From: Chlorops oryzae
Taxonomy: Eukaryota; Arthropoda; Insecta; Diptera; Chloropidae
Direction: 5' to 3'
Length of the DNA: 64,000 bases
Assembly: GCA_020466095.1 (NCBI GenBank)
Contig: CM035806.1
Coordinates: forward strand, 134,058,573-134,122,572
Shown here one piece after another: positions 1-10,574 of the stretch. Positions within the stretch are counted from its first letter, which is position 1, and every line of letters starts with the position of its first letter. Both the position numbers and the translations under genes were made by a program. The notes beneath the pieces were generated by a model. That model was not told the DNA's origin, did no database searches, and saw only the letters and a program-made list of their open reading frames with translations.

Positions 1-1718
1 CCTATATGAAGTCTGTTCTAAATTCGATTTTGTGCACCATACAAAGTCTACTTGGAGTCACTTGCTGGTGTTAGCTGTGAACTTTGACCAAAGTTGGACG
101 TAGCAGTTTTACTCATAACCAATTTCTCCGTATTTAGAATTTGAAATTAAAAAAGATTTTTTTTTTCCTGACGATGCAGTGTGCTTTTTTCTATCGAATG
201 ACATCGAAAAATCGGAATCGGTTAAAAGTGGACTTAGCAGGTTTACACTTTAAGCCGACGATATTTTAATAAGTCCACTGAATAAAAAATAAATTTTAAC
301 TGCATATTTTTTGGACTATTTTCCTTGTTTTTTCGAGCTTTTTATAGCGCTTATTTTAGCGTTTTTTCGGGCTCTGGTGATTATATTTCCGTTTCTCTTG
401 AATTATATTTTCTTTTCCTTCATTTAGCGCTCTCCACTTTTGTCTAGCAATCCGCATTCTTTCCATTTTTCTTAATTTGTAGTTTTGTAATTTTTTTCAT
501 CATCCTTCAATATTTCTCTCCAGCGTTTGCAGTTGGATTTATTTTTCTCGCCGTCGTCTTTACTCATCTATATTAAAAAATTTTTATTTTTTGTATTTTC
601 CCTGAAGTAATTGCGACTACTCTTCAACTACTCCCGGACTAGTTACAAAAATACTAGGACTACACGAATATACCAGACCTACTGTGGAATTAGAGGTCAG
701 TTGTCTTACACAAAATACTCTACATTTTGACTAGTCATGTTCTGGGGAAACTTAGAGTACTCCTTTTCGGTAAGTTGACCAATCGCACCCTTGCTACTAA
801 ATCGGTACAACTCAAAATTTTGCATTTCTGGAACAATCATTCATTCTCTATTGAAAGTGAACCTGGGTGTCTAAAAATTAAATAATTAAAATTTGATTCC
901 TCTCAAAAAAAAAAAAAAAACCGAAGAGTATAATATCTGAGAACTTTATTCTGCAAAAAAATATCGTCATATCGTTGGTTTTCCATACTTTTTTTAAGAG
1001 GAACAATGTAACTTTTTTTAACGAATTTTTTCTTTCTATCATGTCAACATTGACGAAACCTTTTTCGCATTTTGCGAATACTAAAAACGTGTTTTGAAGT
1101 GAAAAGTGAAGTGAAAGGATTTATAGGGGCTAAAAATTCGTTTTAAAAATTGTTACGAAAGTGCGCAAAAAAAAAAATAGAACATAAAAATAGGAAAAAC
1201 GTATGGCAGCTTAGGGAAATAACGCAATTAAGCTAGCACGAAATGCCATATTTAGTGCCTCAACTCAATTATAATTCCCTTCCTTCGGTCTGCCTGCTGC
1301 CTTTGGTCCATAATTTCTTAGGCCACTCCCACTCATAAATGCGAGTCGTGCCAACTGGAACAAAGGCGCCACATAGGCACTCTGAAGGGCTCCTTTCTCC
1401 ATTCTCTTTATAAGAAAGTCACTTAAGTAAGTCGGTTGGAAAAGAAAATGCGAAATGCGAAATGCGAAATAAGAATTCGAGCGAGTCCTTTTTTATGCAT
1501 TTGCTCATTAAACTCCATTTCGACTATAATTAACAACGACAAAGTTAAACTTCAGTTGTGAAGATGCAGCGCTCAGAACTCCCGGCTCGCTTGCTGGCAA
1601 TCTTAGCGGTGGGAGCGTGTGGTTGGTCCCTTTTCAACAGTCGAAAGTCCAACCATTCTGGCTGCTCGAGCTTCTCCATTCCACTTTAAACTTTTCGTCC
1701 AACATCAGAGAGCCATTC
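1..1718. other. AT-rich stretch without a recognisable gene
   Basis: No coding region, RNA gene or bounded mobile element is recognised. The only structure seen is a short array of TGCGAAA 7-mers at about 1449-1474 that recurs in inverted orientation near 1890-1914, enclosing a 400-bp segment. Confidence 0.5.
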
Positions 1719-1723
1719 AATCA

Positions 1724-1761
<38 letters not shown>

Positions 1762-1806
1762 GAGTCAGTCAGTCTGTCAGTCAGTCTGTCAGTCAGCGAG
1801 TCAGGC
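1719..1806. repeat. AGTC-type tetranucleotide microsatellite
   Basis: About 85 bp of CAGT/CTGT tetranucleotide units with scattered C/G/T substitutions. It gives an open frame of SVSQSVSQ repeats that is an artefact of the microsatellite, not a protein. Confidence 0.9.
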
Positions 1807-2104
1807 ATAGAAAATTATTTACGACTTGAATTTAAACAAGTTTTGTTATGTTGCTCTTAATTGGGAACTCTTGGAAGGATTCGCTTTGATAGCTCGCATT
1901 TCACATTTCGCATTTCTTATGAATTGAGCGCAATCGACTGTTAAGTTAAATATTAATACAAACTGTGCATATATCAAACTATGCATAAACATACATATAT
2001 GCATGGATACATGCTAAAATTTATTTTAAAATTCACTTGCAAAAGAATGTTCTGAATGTCAACAAAAGTACCAAAAGGAAAATTCTCCCCATTTTGTATT
2101 TGAT

Positions 2105-2343
2105 TGCTATTCTGCTTCAAAGGAAATGCGACGCTTTTCCTTTAAGGTGTCCCAAATTAAAAACTTGGGCTTGAGGCTGGTTGAAACCCTAAAAATCCCT
2201 GGTCGAAGCGGGCTGCCGTCCCGGGTGCAAATTCATATTTTATTTATTATGAAGATCATTTTATTTAGGCCGGGGGTAGAGGCGGCATAGCCTCTATTGT
2301 TCCCCCTTGGTATCGCGGGCGGCGAAATGTATCGCTACGCCAC
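2105..2343 (-). mobile_element. possible hAT end remnant
   Basis: Read on the minus strand the segment begins CAGTGGCGTAGCG at 2343 and runs into G/C-rich sequence, which resembles the CAG-starting ends of hAT elements such as the full element at 45538. No partner end or 8-bp target duplication was found, so the inner boundary is a guess. Confidence 0.3.
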
Positions 2344-2673
2344 TGACTACTTTTACCCTGCATGGCTACGCTTCCGCGAAACGACAAAGCTCTCGTAGTT
2401 ATCGTTAATTTGAAACAAAATTAGGAGAGAGAAAGTGTGTTTAGGTTTTATTTCAAAAAAAATATATTATAATATTTCACTTGAACTTTTCCGCCAGTTT
2501 CAGTAGAAATTTCAATTGAAACTGGAGGGAAAAGCGGGAATTCCAATAGCGCAGGAGGTGCAGGAAAAATGCAATTTCCAATAATGCGTGTGCATGAGCA
2601 TGTCATTGCTGCGGTTTTGGATCTGAACTTGACTCAGTACATTTTAAGCAATTCTTGTACTCGTCTTATTTTA

Positions 2674-3960
2674 ACAGGTTGGCTGATAGGTCCCCGGTCT
2701 GACACATAGATGGCGTCGCTAGTATTTAATGCATATTATTTTTATATAGTGGCAACCTTCAAATGATTCGTGTCAAAATTTGACGTCTGTAAGTCAATTA
2801 GTTTGTGAGATAGAGCGTCTTTTGTGAAGCAACTTTTGTTATTGTGAATAAAATGTAAAAAAAGGAATTTTGTGTTTTGATAAAATACTGTTTTCTGAAG
2901 GGAAAAAATACAGTGGAAGCAAAAACTTGGCTTGAGTTTCCGGACTCTGCCCCAGGAAAATCAACAATAATTGATTGGTATGCAAAATTCAAGCGTGGTG
3001 AAATGAGCACGGAGGACGGTGAACGCAGTGGACGCCCGAAAGAGGTGGTTACCGACGAAAACATCAAAAAAATTCACAAAATGATTTTGAATGACCGTAA
3101 AATGAAGTTGATCGAGATAGCAGAGGCCTTAAAGATATCAAAGGAACGTGTTGGTCATATCATTCATCAATATTTGGATATGAAAAAGCTCTGTGCAAAA
3201 TGGGTGCCGCGCGAGCTCACATTTGACCAAAAACAACAACGTGTTGATGATTCTGAGCGGTGTTTGCAGCTGTTAACTCGCAATACACCCGAGTTTTTGC
3301 GTCGATATGTGACAATGGATGAAACATGGCTCTATCACTACACTCCTGAGTCCAATCGACAGTCGGCTGAGTGGACAGCGATCGGTGAACCGTCTCCGAA
3401 GCGTGGAAAGACTCAAAAGTCCGCTGGCAAAGTAATGGCCTCTGTTTTTTGGGATGGGCATGGAATAATTTTTATCGATTATCTTGAGAAGGGAAAAACC
3501 ATCAACAGTGACTATTATATGTCGTTATTGGAGCGTTTGAAGGTCGAAATCGCGGCAAAACGGCCCCATATGAAGAAGAAAAAAGTGTTGTTCCACCAAG
3601 ACAACGCACCGTGCCACAAGTCATTGAGAACGATGGCAACAATTCATGAATTAGGCTTCGAATTGCTTTTCCACCCACCGTATTCTCCAGATCTGGCCCC
3701 CAGCGACTTTTTCTTGTTCTCAGACCTCAAAAGGATGCTCGCAGGGAAAAAATTTGGCTGCAATGAAGAGGTGATCGCCGAAACTGAGGCCTATTTTGAG
3801 GCAAAACCGAAGGAGTACTACCAAAATGGTATAAAAAAATTGGAAGGTCGTTATAATCGTTGTATCGCTCTTGAAGGGAACTATGTTGAATAATAAAAAC
3901 GAATTTTGACAAAAAAATGTGTTTTTCTTTGTTAGACCGGGGACTTATCAGCCAACCTGT
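2674..3960 (+). mobile_element. Himar1-like mariner (irritans subfamily), copy 1
   Basis: A 1287-bp element with inverted ends starting ACAGGTTGGCTGATA at both termini, flanked by the TA duplication (2672-2673 and 3961-3962) expected for Tc1/mariner insertion. The left end differs from the right by an A-to-G change in the GATAAGTCC motif. It carries a single transposase frame on the plus strand. The flanking DNA shows no other duplication. Confidence 0.95.
2853..3893 (+). pseudogene. mariner transposase (Himar1-like), nearly intact
   Basis: This would encode a cut-and-paste DD34D transposase that binds the element ends and inserts at TA. Codon 1 is the ATG at 2853, but codon 2 is TAA where family members have GAA, so the normal start is blocked. 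After that the frame is open to the stop at 3891. Two N-terminal helix-turn-helix motifs come first, then the catalytic core with Asp codons at 3318 (TMDETW), 3600 (HQDNAPCH) and 3705 (SPDLAPSD), the last pair separated by 34 residues as the family requires. A 6-bp in-frame deletion turns WLDNEF into WLEF in the first DNA-binding domain. Allowing for that, length matches the usual 348 residues. Reinitiation downstream is conceivable (TTG at 2877), but loss of the N-terminus and the two missing residues make activity unlikely. Family recognition is very firm; inactivity is inferred. Confidence 0.93.
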
Positions 3961-4419
3961 TATATGAACGGCATATAATATTTCCTTTTACTTAACCAAT
4001 AAATTATAGAAATCATACATATAGACATCGAAACTTAAAAGAAAAGAAAATTGAATGCATTTTACTTGATTGAGCAAGAAAAGTATGCCCTCGTAGTACT
4101 AAGTATCTTAAAAAAGTACTAAATAGTTTCTACAGCACTGTTATATTCAATTTTTCAACTGTTGTACTCAGCTGTCATGTTGCTCACGCGCAGGAAATAT
4201 TCAATTTTTCGAACTCGTCCGTGAGCGTGAGCATGCAGGAAGTTGATTGAACGAGGTTCCATATGTTGTGATGTGTTCAACGTTTGCAGGAATTCGTTAC
4301 GTTACGCAGCTCCTGCGCAATTGGAATTCAGGCTTAAAGTTCACGTGAAATATTATTTAGAATAGTGGTGATAACTTTGTCTTTTGCGCTTTAATTCTTG
4401 TCTTAAAATAAAGTCCTTA

Positions 4420-4549
4420 TATGCCTGCCACACGTAGATCGAAATTGAGCAATTTCAGAACAAAATTTCAATTGCCTCAATTTCGAATGTCAAATTTGTT
4501 TTGAAATTTTTTGAATTTGAGCAATTTCGATCTACGTTTGGCTGGCATA
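4420..4549. mobile_element. 130-bp hairpin MITE, TTA-flanked (Harbinger/Tourist type)
   Basis: Near-complete inverted repeat: the left arm TATGCCTGCCACACGTAG pairs with the right end, and the GATCGAAATTG blocks continue the stem. It is flanked by TTA at 4417-4419 and 4550-4552, the 3-bp target typical of PIF/Harbinger elements. There is no coding potential. Confidence 0.7.
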
Positions 4550-4570
4550 TTACCTAAATTTATTTTTTAT

Positions 4571-5037
4571 CAGGGACGTGAACCGTGTGAAAAATTTGCC
4601 CGGTTCGGTTCGGTTCGGTTCGGCGGTTCGAACCGTGTTTGAAATTTTTGATTGGTTCGTCAACCCGGTTTTTCCACTTCTTTGAATCGGGGTTTCGGTA
4701 CGGTTTATCGGTTCGGGAATTTCTCAATCTGAAAAAACTTTTTAACACGTGTTATCACTTCTAACGGAATTTTTTACCACTTAGGGTTAAAATTTGCACA
4801 TTAAAATGTTAGTGGTGGTAACTCATATTAGAGATGCTATCGATACTAATTTCATAAGAAAATCGACTTCGACTTTTATATTTTTGGCCTATCACTGTGC
4901 ATTGTTGCAGGCAAAAATGAAAGCCCGAACCTTTACAAAAATGGGTTCGGTTTTCGGTTCGGTTCAAACATTGTTAATGGTTCGGTTCATCAGCAGATAA
5001 AAGCGGTTTTCCGGTTCAAAACCGGTTCACGTCCCTG
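4571..5037. mobile_element. hAT-type MITE with CGGTT subterminal repeats
   Basis: Ends CAGGGACGTGAACCG and CGGTTCACGTCCCTG are inverted copies, and TTTTTTAT is duplicated on both sides (4563-4570, 5038-5045), the 8-bp signature of hAT insertion. Both subterminal regions are packed with GGTTCGGTT motifs, as expected of hAT transposase binding sites. The reading frames inside are too short and shifted to be real. Confidence 0.88.
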
Positions 5038-5045
5038 TTTTTTAT

Positions 5046-5792
5046 CGAAAAAAAGTTCGCCAATTCGACGAAGCATAACCAAACCGTAGTGCAATAAGCA
5101 AAATCATTTGTTTGAACAATGCTTTAGAACTATCAAGACCAATATATTTTGAGATGTATATTTTAATTAGAATTACCAGAGCCCGGTCATGGCTACCCCC
5201 ACACTTCTACATCATTCTACGGCATTGATCAGACGGAAGCTGGGACATACGACACAGCGACAGTGAACAGTGTTGTGGAAACACTTCGTTCTATTATAAT
5301 TAGTACTTGTTTACACTGGGTGATGCTAGAAAATTCCTTCCTTATTATTATCGCAGCCAGTCGCTAGAAACAAAGCTTGCGTCGTAATTAAAAATTACTT
5401 TTTCGCTTTGTTCATTGTTTTCGCTTTGGTTTTCGTTCGGTGTTCGTTTGGTTTTGTTTTCGGCGGGTTTTTATTATTTTTTGTTTAGCTCGTTTTGCTC
5501 GCTTAAGTCGTTCGCGGCACGACAATTTCGCCTACTCTGTCAAGTCGCGTTCATTGCACTTTTCCGCGATTGCACAATTGGAATGTTGGTAAGCCGCTAA
5601 TTAATATTTCCGTTGCGGCTCGACGGTATTTTGCTTTAGCTTTTCTTTTTAAAGCCCGCAACGGAGTCATTTTTCGTGGTGATTCAGAGATGGCAGGGAG
5701 TAGCGTTGTGTAGTTTGCGAACAAACTAGTTGAATTGAACGATTGTTTTTTCAAATTCCAATCGATATACATACATATTTTGCAAAAGGATG
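5046..5792. other. no gene recognised
   Basis: Ordinary AT-rich sequence with a T- and TTCG-rich patch at about 5398-5480. Short open frames here are unsupported. Confidence 0.5.
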
Positions 5793-5797
5793 CGGCA

Positions 5798-7583
5798 CAC
5801 AGTGGGATCGCTCCATACGTCTTGCAGTAAAAAAAAAAACGAGAAGTGCTCGAAATTGGTTCACCCCTTGGGGTACCCCTTATACATCATACATCTTAAA
5901 CTCAACCGATTTAAATCAAACTTTGTCCGATTGTTATCTATGCTAAAAAAAAAAAAAAACGTGTGCAAAAGATGGATCAAATCTGGCAGTCCCTCGGGGT
6001 ACCTCTCCTGAATCAATGTAAATTTTTTTCATAGCTCAGGTTTTTCAGCTATCATTTCCTTAACAATGGAGTCTGATTCGAAAGTATTTTTGTTGGCTTC
6101 GCATCTTATAGACGTTTTATAAGGATCAGAACTTACAAGTTGCCCTAACATATGCAATGCTTTTTTCCCCCAAATATTCAAACATTTTCACTACGACATT
6201 TGACATAAAAATTGACTTTTTCGAGAAAATCGCAAGTAGGCGTAAAATTCGTTTTAATGAATCGTTAGAAGAGACTCGGCCCTTCGATTTTTATTTAACT
6301 AGAAAACGGACCACCTCGGAGTTTTTGTCCATTGAATGTAATAAATCCATAATTCTCGAGGTACAATTTCTGATAGTCTACCACCACTTCGTTGCACAAT
6401 CAAATGCCACAATTTTCAATTCATCAAATCAAACTTTTAATTTCAATTATAAAAATAACATTTAAAGGAACGATGCCGGAATTAATAGGAAAAAATTTCA
6501 ATCCAGTTTGACAAAATTTTTTTGCAATTTTTTCGAAGAAACAAACCATACAATACTACAAGCGACACTCTCTAAATTTTTTGAATTTGCTTGTAGGTAT
6601 GATAAGAATATGCGGGTGCGATAGAGACAGAGAACAGTTTACATGAGTGCGACTGAAAAAGATAGAGTTTTGTCGACGACTGCTGTGGTGAACAGTTCAA
6701 CAGCCCTGCAGGAAGTATGAGTAGTTAAGCTCTAGCGTTTTACTAGTTCTAATGCCACCAGCACTGGTTCTTCTTTATACCCCTGGTTATGTATTACTCT
6801 GTGCAAAATTAACATTGCGTGTGGGCTAAAAATCACTAACTGTACACTTGAACTAACGCTTTTTTAGTGATTTGGGAACCAATTGGGTAAATTGGGTATA
6901 GTAAAACACTAGTTCCTTTGAAAGATTATTGACCATATTTTGTGGTTTTTTGGTTATTTTTGTTCTAAAATTTTTTGAGCCTCCAATACGCAATATTTAA
7001 AAGACACCGAATTATTTTTCGTGTTTGTTTTATTTACAAAAATATTTGTAATATATAAAGATAGATTTTATTTTTGATTTCGGAGCACCAACGCTCTTTG
7101 CAACAACTATATAATGGCAACTCTTATTACTGACACGAAAAACCATTTTTCCATGCAATACTACTCGGAGCTTTATACGAAGCTCTACCCCCCTTTGCAC
7201 TAGTTCTTTAGTTTTGGTGAAAGTACTAGTTGCATCCGGGCAATATACCTCACGCTTCCTAGAGGGTAATAAGCTTTGAGCTCTGCTGTGTTGCAAGTCA
7301 GATTGTAATGTCGATGTGTGAGTTCATATATACACAAATCGTGGTGAAAGTCAGTATATTTTATGTGAATGTGTTAACTGTGGGCAAAGTCAGATTGTGA
7401 ATGGGCAAAGTCGGTTTATACAAGCTCCCCTCACTCGTCTTAGTGATTTTGGGAAGTGTCGCTTGTAGTATTGTATGAAACAAACCTTTCTATTTTCAGC
7501 TTAATTTTCTCAGATGAAATCATTAAATCATAAAAATTGGATGGAAAAAATTCGAATTTTTTTTTGGCTGAAATCCCACTGTG
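5798..7583 (-). mobile_element. Transib-type non-autonomous element, TSD CGGCA
   Basis: Both ends carry the heptamer CACAGTG followed by GGAT, and CGGCA is duplicated exactly on either side (5793-5797 and 7584-7588). Five-base GC-rich duplications and CAC-type heptamers are hallmarks of Transib. The left end (GGATCGCTCCATAC after the heptamer) matches the right end of the coding copy at 55497-58074, and the right end matches its left end, so this copy is in the opposite orientation. No transposase coding is left. A separate 929-bp element is nested at 6548-7476; without it this copy is about 850 bp. Confidence 0.85.
6548..7476. mobile_element. 929-bp TIR element with 10-bp target duplication
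   Basis: Ends ATACAATACTACAAGCGACA are perfect inverted copies for about 22 bp, and GAAACAAACC is present as a direct repeat at 6538-6547 and 7477-7486. A 9-10 bp duplication suggests a MULE or foldback-type element. It interrupts the Transib-type element at 5798-7583. The 88-codon minus frame at 7030-7296 resembles nothing I know. Confidence 0.8.
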
Positions 7584-7965
7584 CGGCAGTGCTCTCCTGA
7601 CATTCTGCACTTATAAGGAGTGTAAGAGTTCCTCGATACAAAGAAATGGTTAAATTAACAATTCCTATTCGGAACCTCTCCTAACCGATGGCTTCGAATG
7701 GCTCAAACGGATAAAGTTGAAATAGCTTCTTGGGAAGCAATTGCAGTCGGGAGTCATCGCTAAGCAGTAGGTCCTACTATTCGCATCAATCAATCGGAAT
7801 CAATTCAATTGCTTGAATGAGCAAAATGTCATTGCGCCTGTTAATACATACCGTACATAACATCGTTCAACGAAAATCAGTTTATAGGAGAGAGGGGGTT
7901 TTCCTCTACCCGCCCTTCTCCCTCCAACAAACGCCGATTTATTTAACGGTGTTGACGTATGTACG

Positions 7966-8495
7966 TATCAGTGGCGCACAGTGTAACGATCCCATACAAG
8001 TTGGCGACAAAACTAGAAGTAGTGCTCGCAGAATAATGAAATTTGGTACCGGGCATTATTCTGACCCAATTAAAAAAACTATTCAATTTCATCGAAATCG
8101 CTCACGCCCACCACCCACTCCCCATACAACCCAATAGAGGTTTTCGCAATAAAAGATTTTTGGGGCTAGGAAAATAATTGAAATTCAGCATGATGATTAC
8201 TTGCGGCCAAACGCAGATATCTGAGAATTTTCATCAAAATTGGCCACGCCCACCACCCACTCCCCATACAATCCGAATGGAATATTACACATAACTTTTT
8301 TCGCTTTCATCCGAATTTGTTCAAACTTAGCAAGAGTTTTAAAATCAACAAGAAGAAGTGATCCTGAAAGTTTCATTAAAATCGGACACGCCCAACACCC
8401 ACCATCCATACAACTCGAAATGTTTTGGTTTTTGGTTCATAACTCATTATACCTTTCAAAGAACCCCCCAAATTTTTTTTTTTGGGCTAATGTCC
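7966..8495. repeat. three-unit 142-bp degenerate tandem repeat (CACGCCCACC)
   Basis: The block CACGCCCACCACCCACTCCC starts at 8103 and 8245, and a diverged version at 8387, giving an even 142-bp period. Each is preceded by a TTCATCAAAAT-like stretch and followed by CATACAA. The style is like the core of DINE-1-type elements (minus orientation), but no termini are visible. A CACAGTG heptamer lies near 7978 without an identifiable partner end. Confidence 0.6.
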
Positions 8496-8567
8496 TATAA
8501 TTGCTCAATCTACCATCCTGGTCAATATAAGCACAACCAGAGCACTCTTTCTCGGCGTACGCCCCTG

Positions 8568-9977
8568 CAAAGAGTATTAATATACATAAGAGCAGCCAAC
8601 GTACTCTATCGGCTCTCTTAGCATTTTGAAAATGCTGGCCTCCTTATTACGATACACTTTGTCCCTATGCCATTTCGTCTCACATCACAAAGCGAATGCT
8701 GATTGAAAACAAAAATGCGCAACGCGAGTGCGAGAAACGTGCGTAAATGAACATTTTATGAATGAATTGTGCGTTTGCTTATGCGCAGAGAAAAAAAGGG
8801 ATGGAAATTTTTTTATGCTTGTGCGCAGGCAAAAGCTGCTTGACGATACAAAGAAAAAATAGCCGAACAGTGTGCAATATTTGACTATTTCAAATCTTTC
8901 TTCAGACAAGTTCTATTTTACTTATTATTGATATAATTTTTATAGTAAAATAAAAATTGAAATGTTATCAATTTGTTTCTAGACATTAAGAAAGCTATTT
9001 TGCTGAATTTTATATTCATAATTTATAGTTCATGAAAATTTTTTCATAAACTGAAAGGAAGAGAATCGATATTTGCACACTGTATCATTCTTTTGAATTT
9101 TTTTTTAATAGCATTGATTGAAATGAGCAAAATTCGTCCAAGGAAGGACGGTGGAAGGGAAAAGAAGTTCTATATGTACCCTGCAGTAATGAAATGTTTT
9201 CGGTGTAAAATGGACCGGACCTGGACGGACGGACCGGACGTTGTAGATTATATAATTTTTAATATCAAAAGTAAAATTACATTAGCATCAGAAAAACATC
9301 AGAAAAAATATTTTTTTCGATTGCTAAAAATTAACATTTCGTAATAGAAATGTTTGGATCCTAAGCCCGAAAAAATATTTAAGTAAATAGAATTAAAATA
9401 TAAAAAGGGTCGAATTAAAACTAAAAAAACTAGCACATAATGTTACAAAAGGTAATGAAAGCGACCAGGCTTCGACTTTTTCGCATTTAGCGCCGCGCAA
9501 GTCACCCTACAGAACCATACGGTAGTGACTTTGCATTGGTCACGTAGAAACAGGAAAACAACATAAACGAGCGACTCGAAAAACGATTTTTGATTTTTTC
9601 AGCGGCTGAAATTTGCAAAGGCACACAACGGCCAAATACAAACGTACGTATGTACATTGGCGCACACACAAACTCATATATGCGCATAAGTAAGGCACGC
9701 AATCGAAAGAATAACAGCACAGCGCCGAAAAACTATAAGACATGAAAACCGTTTCTCAATGCGAAAAGGCGAGAAGTCAGATTTTCGTTTTTGTTTTGAT
9801 CCTTTCTATCAATTCCTACATTTCGAGTGTCTTTCTTTCCTCGATTTCATGCTTTGTGAGCGTTTCAGTTTTCAAAGCATAGTGTATCGTAATGCGGAGG
9901 CCAGCATCGAGAATGAGTGAAAAATGGGATTTGCCATAGAGTACGTTGACTGCTCTTATGTATATTAATACTCTTTG
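8568..9977. mobile_element. 1.4-kb long-TIR element with 7-bp duplication
   Basis: The ends start CAAAGAGTATTAATATACAT as inverted copies with one mismatch over 40 bp, and patchy homology (GCTGGCCTCC, ATTACGATACACT) continues to about 150 bp inward. GCCCCTG is repeated directly at 8561-8567 and 9978-9984. A 7-bp duplication with long TIRs recalls the P-superfamily elements 1360 and Galileo, but no transposase is visible, so the family is an inference. Confidence 0.7.
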
Positions 9978-9984
9978 GCCCCTG

Positions 9985-10536
9985 GTACGTGTGAGCGGGC
10001 GCATTGCTTCAATAACACGGCTCAAAGTAAGCTCTACACGTAAGTGGAGAAAATACCGCTGCAATAATCAGAAGAGGAAGAGGAATTGAACTCCCAAGAG
10101 AACCCTCTTCAAGGGACAACAAAATATGAACAATTTAAATTAACATCACTGCAATCGTTTTGGTGAGTTTGAAAGCAATTACTTGAGGCGAAAATCAAAA
10201 CATGGAAAACAAACCGAAACCCAAACCGCAACCGCGAACTATGACAGAATTGCCACCAATACTCCAAACAATTATGCGAACGCCTGCATACATACATACA
10301 TGCATACATACATGTGTATGTATGTATGCATTCGCATAAATATTTGAGAATGTAGAAATGGTGCTCTTTGGTGCGACTAATAAACAAAATTTACATTATT
10401 CGAGTGGAGAAGCCAAGGCACGAAATGGAAAGGTCCTTTGACGTATGTATTTTCGTGCTGCTTTCGCCTCGCATTACCGCGAAATGTGGCAGATCGCAAA
10501 GCAGCAAATATTCGCACCAAAAGCAATTCGAAATTC

Positions 10537-10574
<38 letters not shown>

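Noticed and set aside
1619..1810. 63-codon open frame of Ser-Gln/Ser-Val repeats
   Set aside because: It is the translation of the AGTC microsatellite; any register of such a repeat stays open.
7976..7982. CACAGTG heptamer as the end of another Transib copy
   Set aside because: The following bases differ from both family ends and no inverted partner or 5-bp duplication was found downstream.
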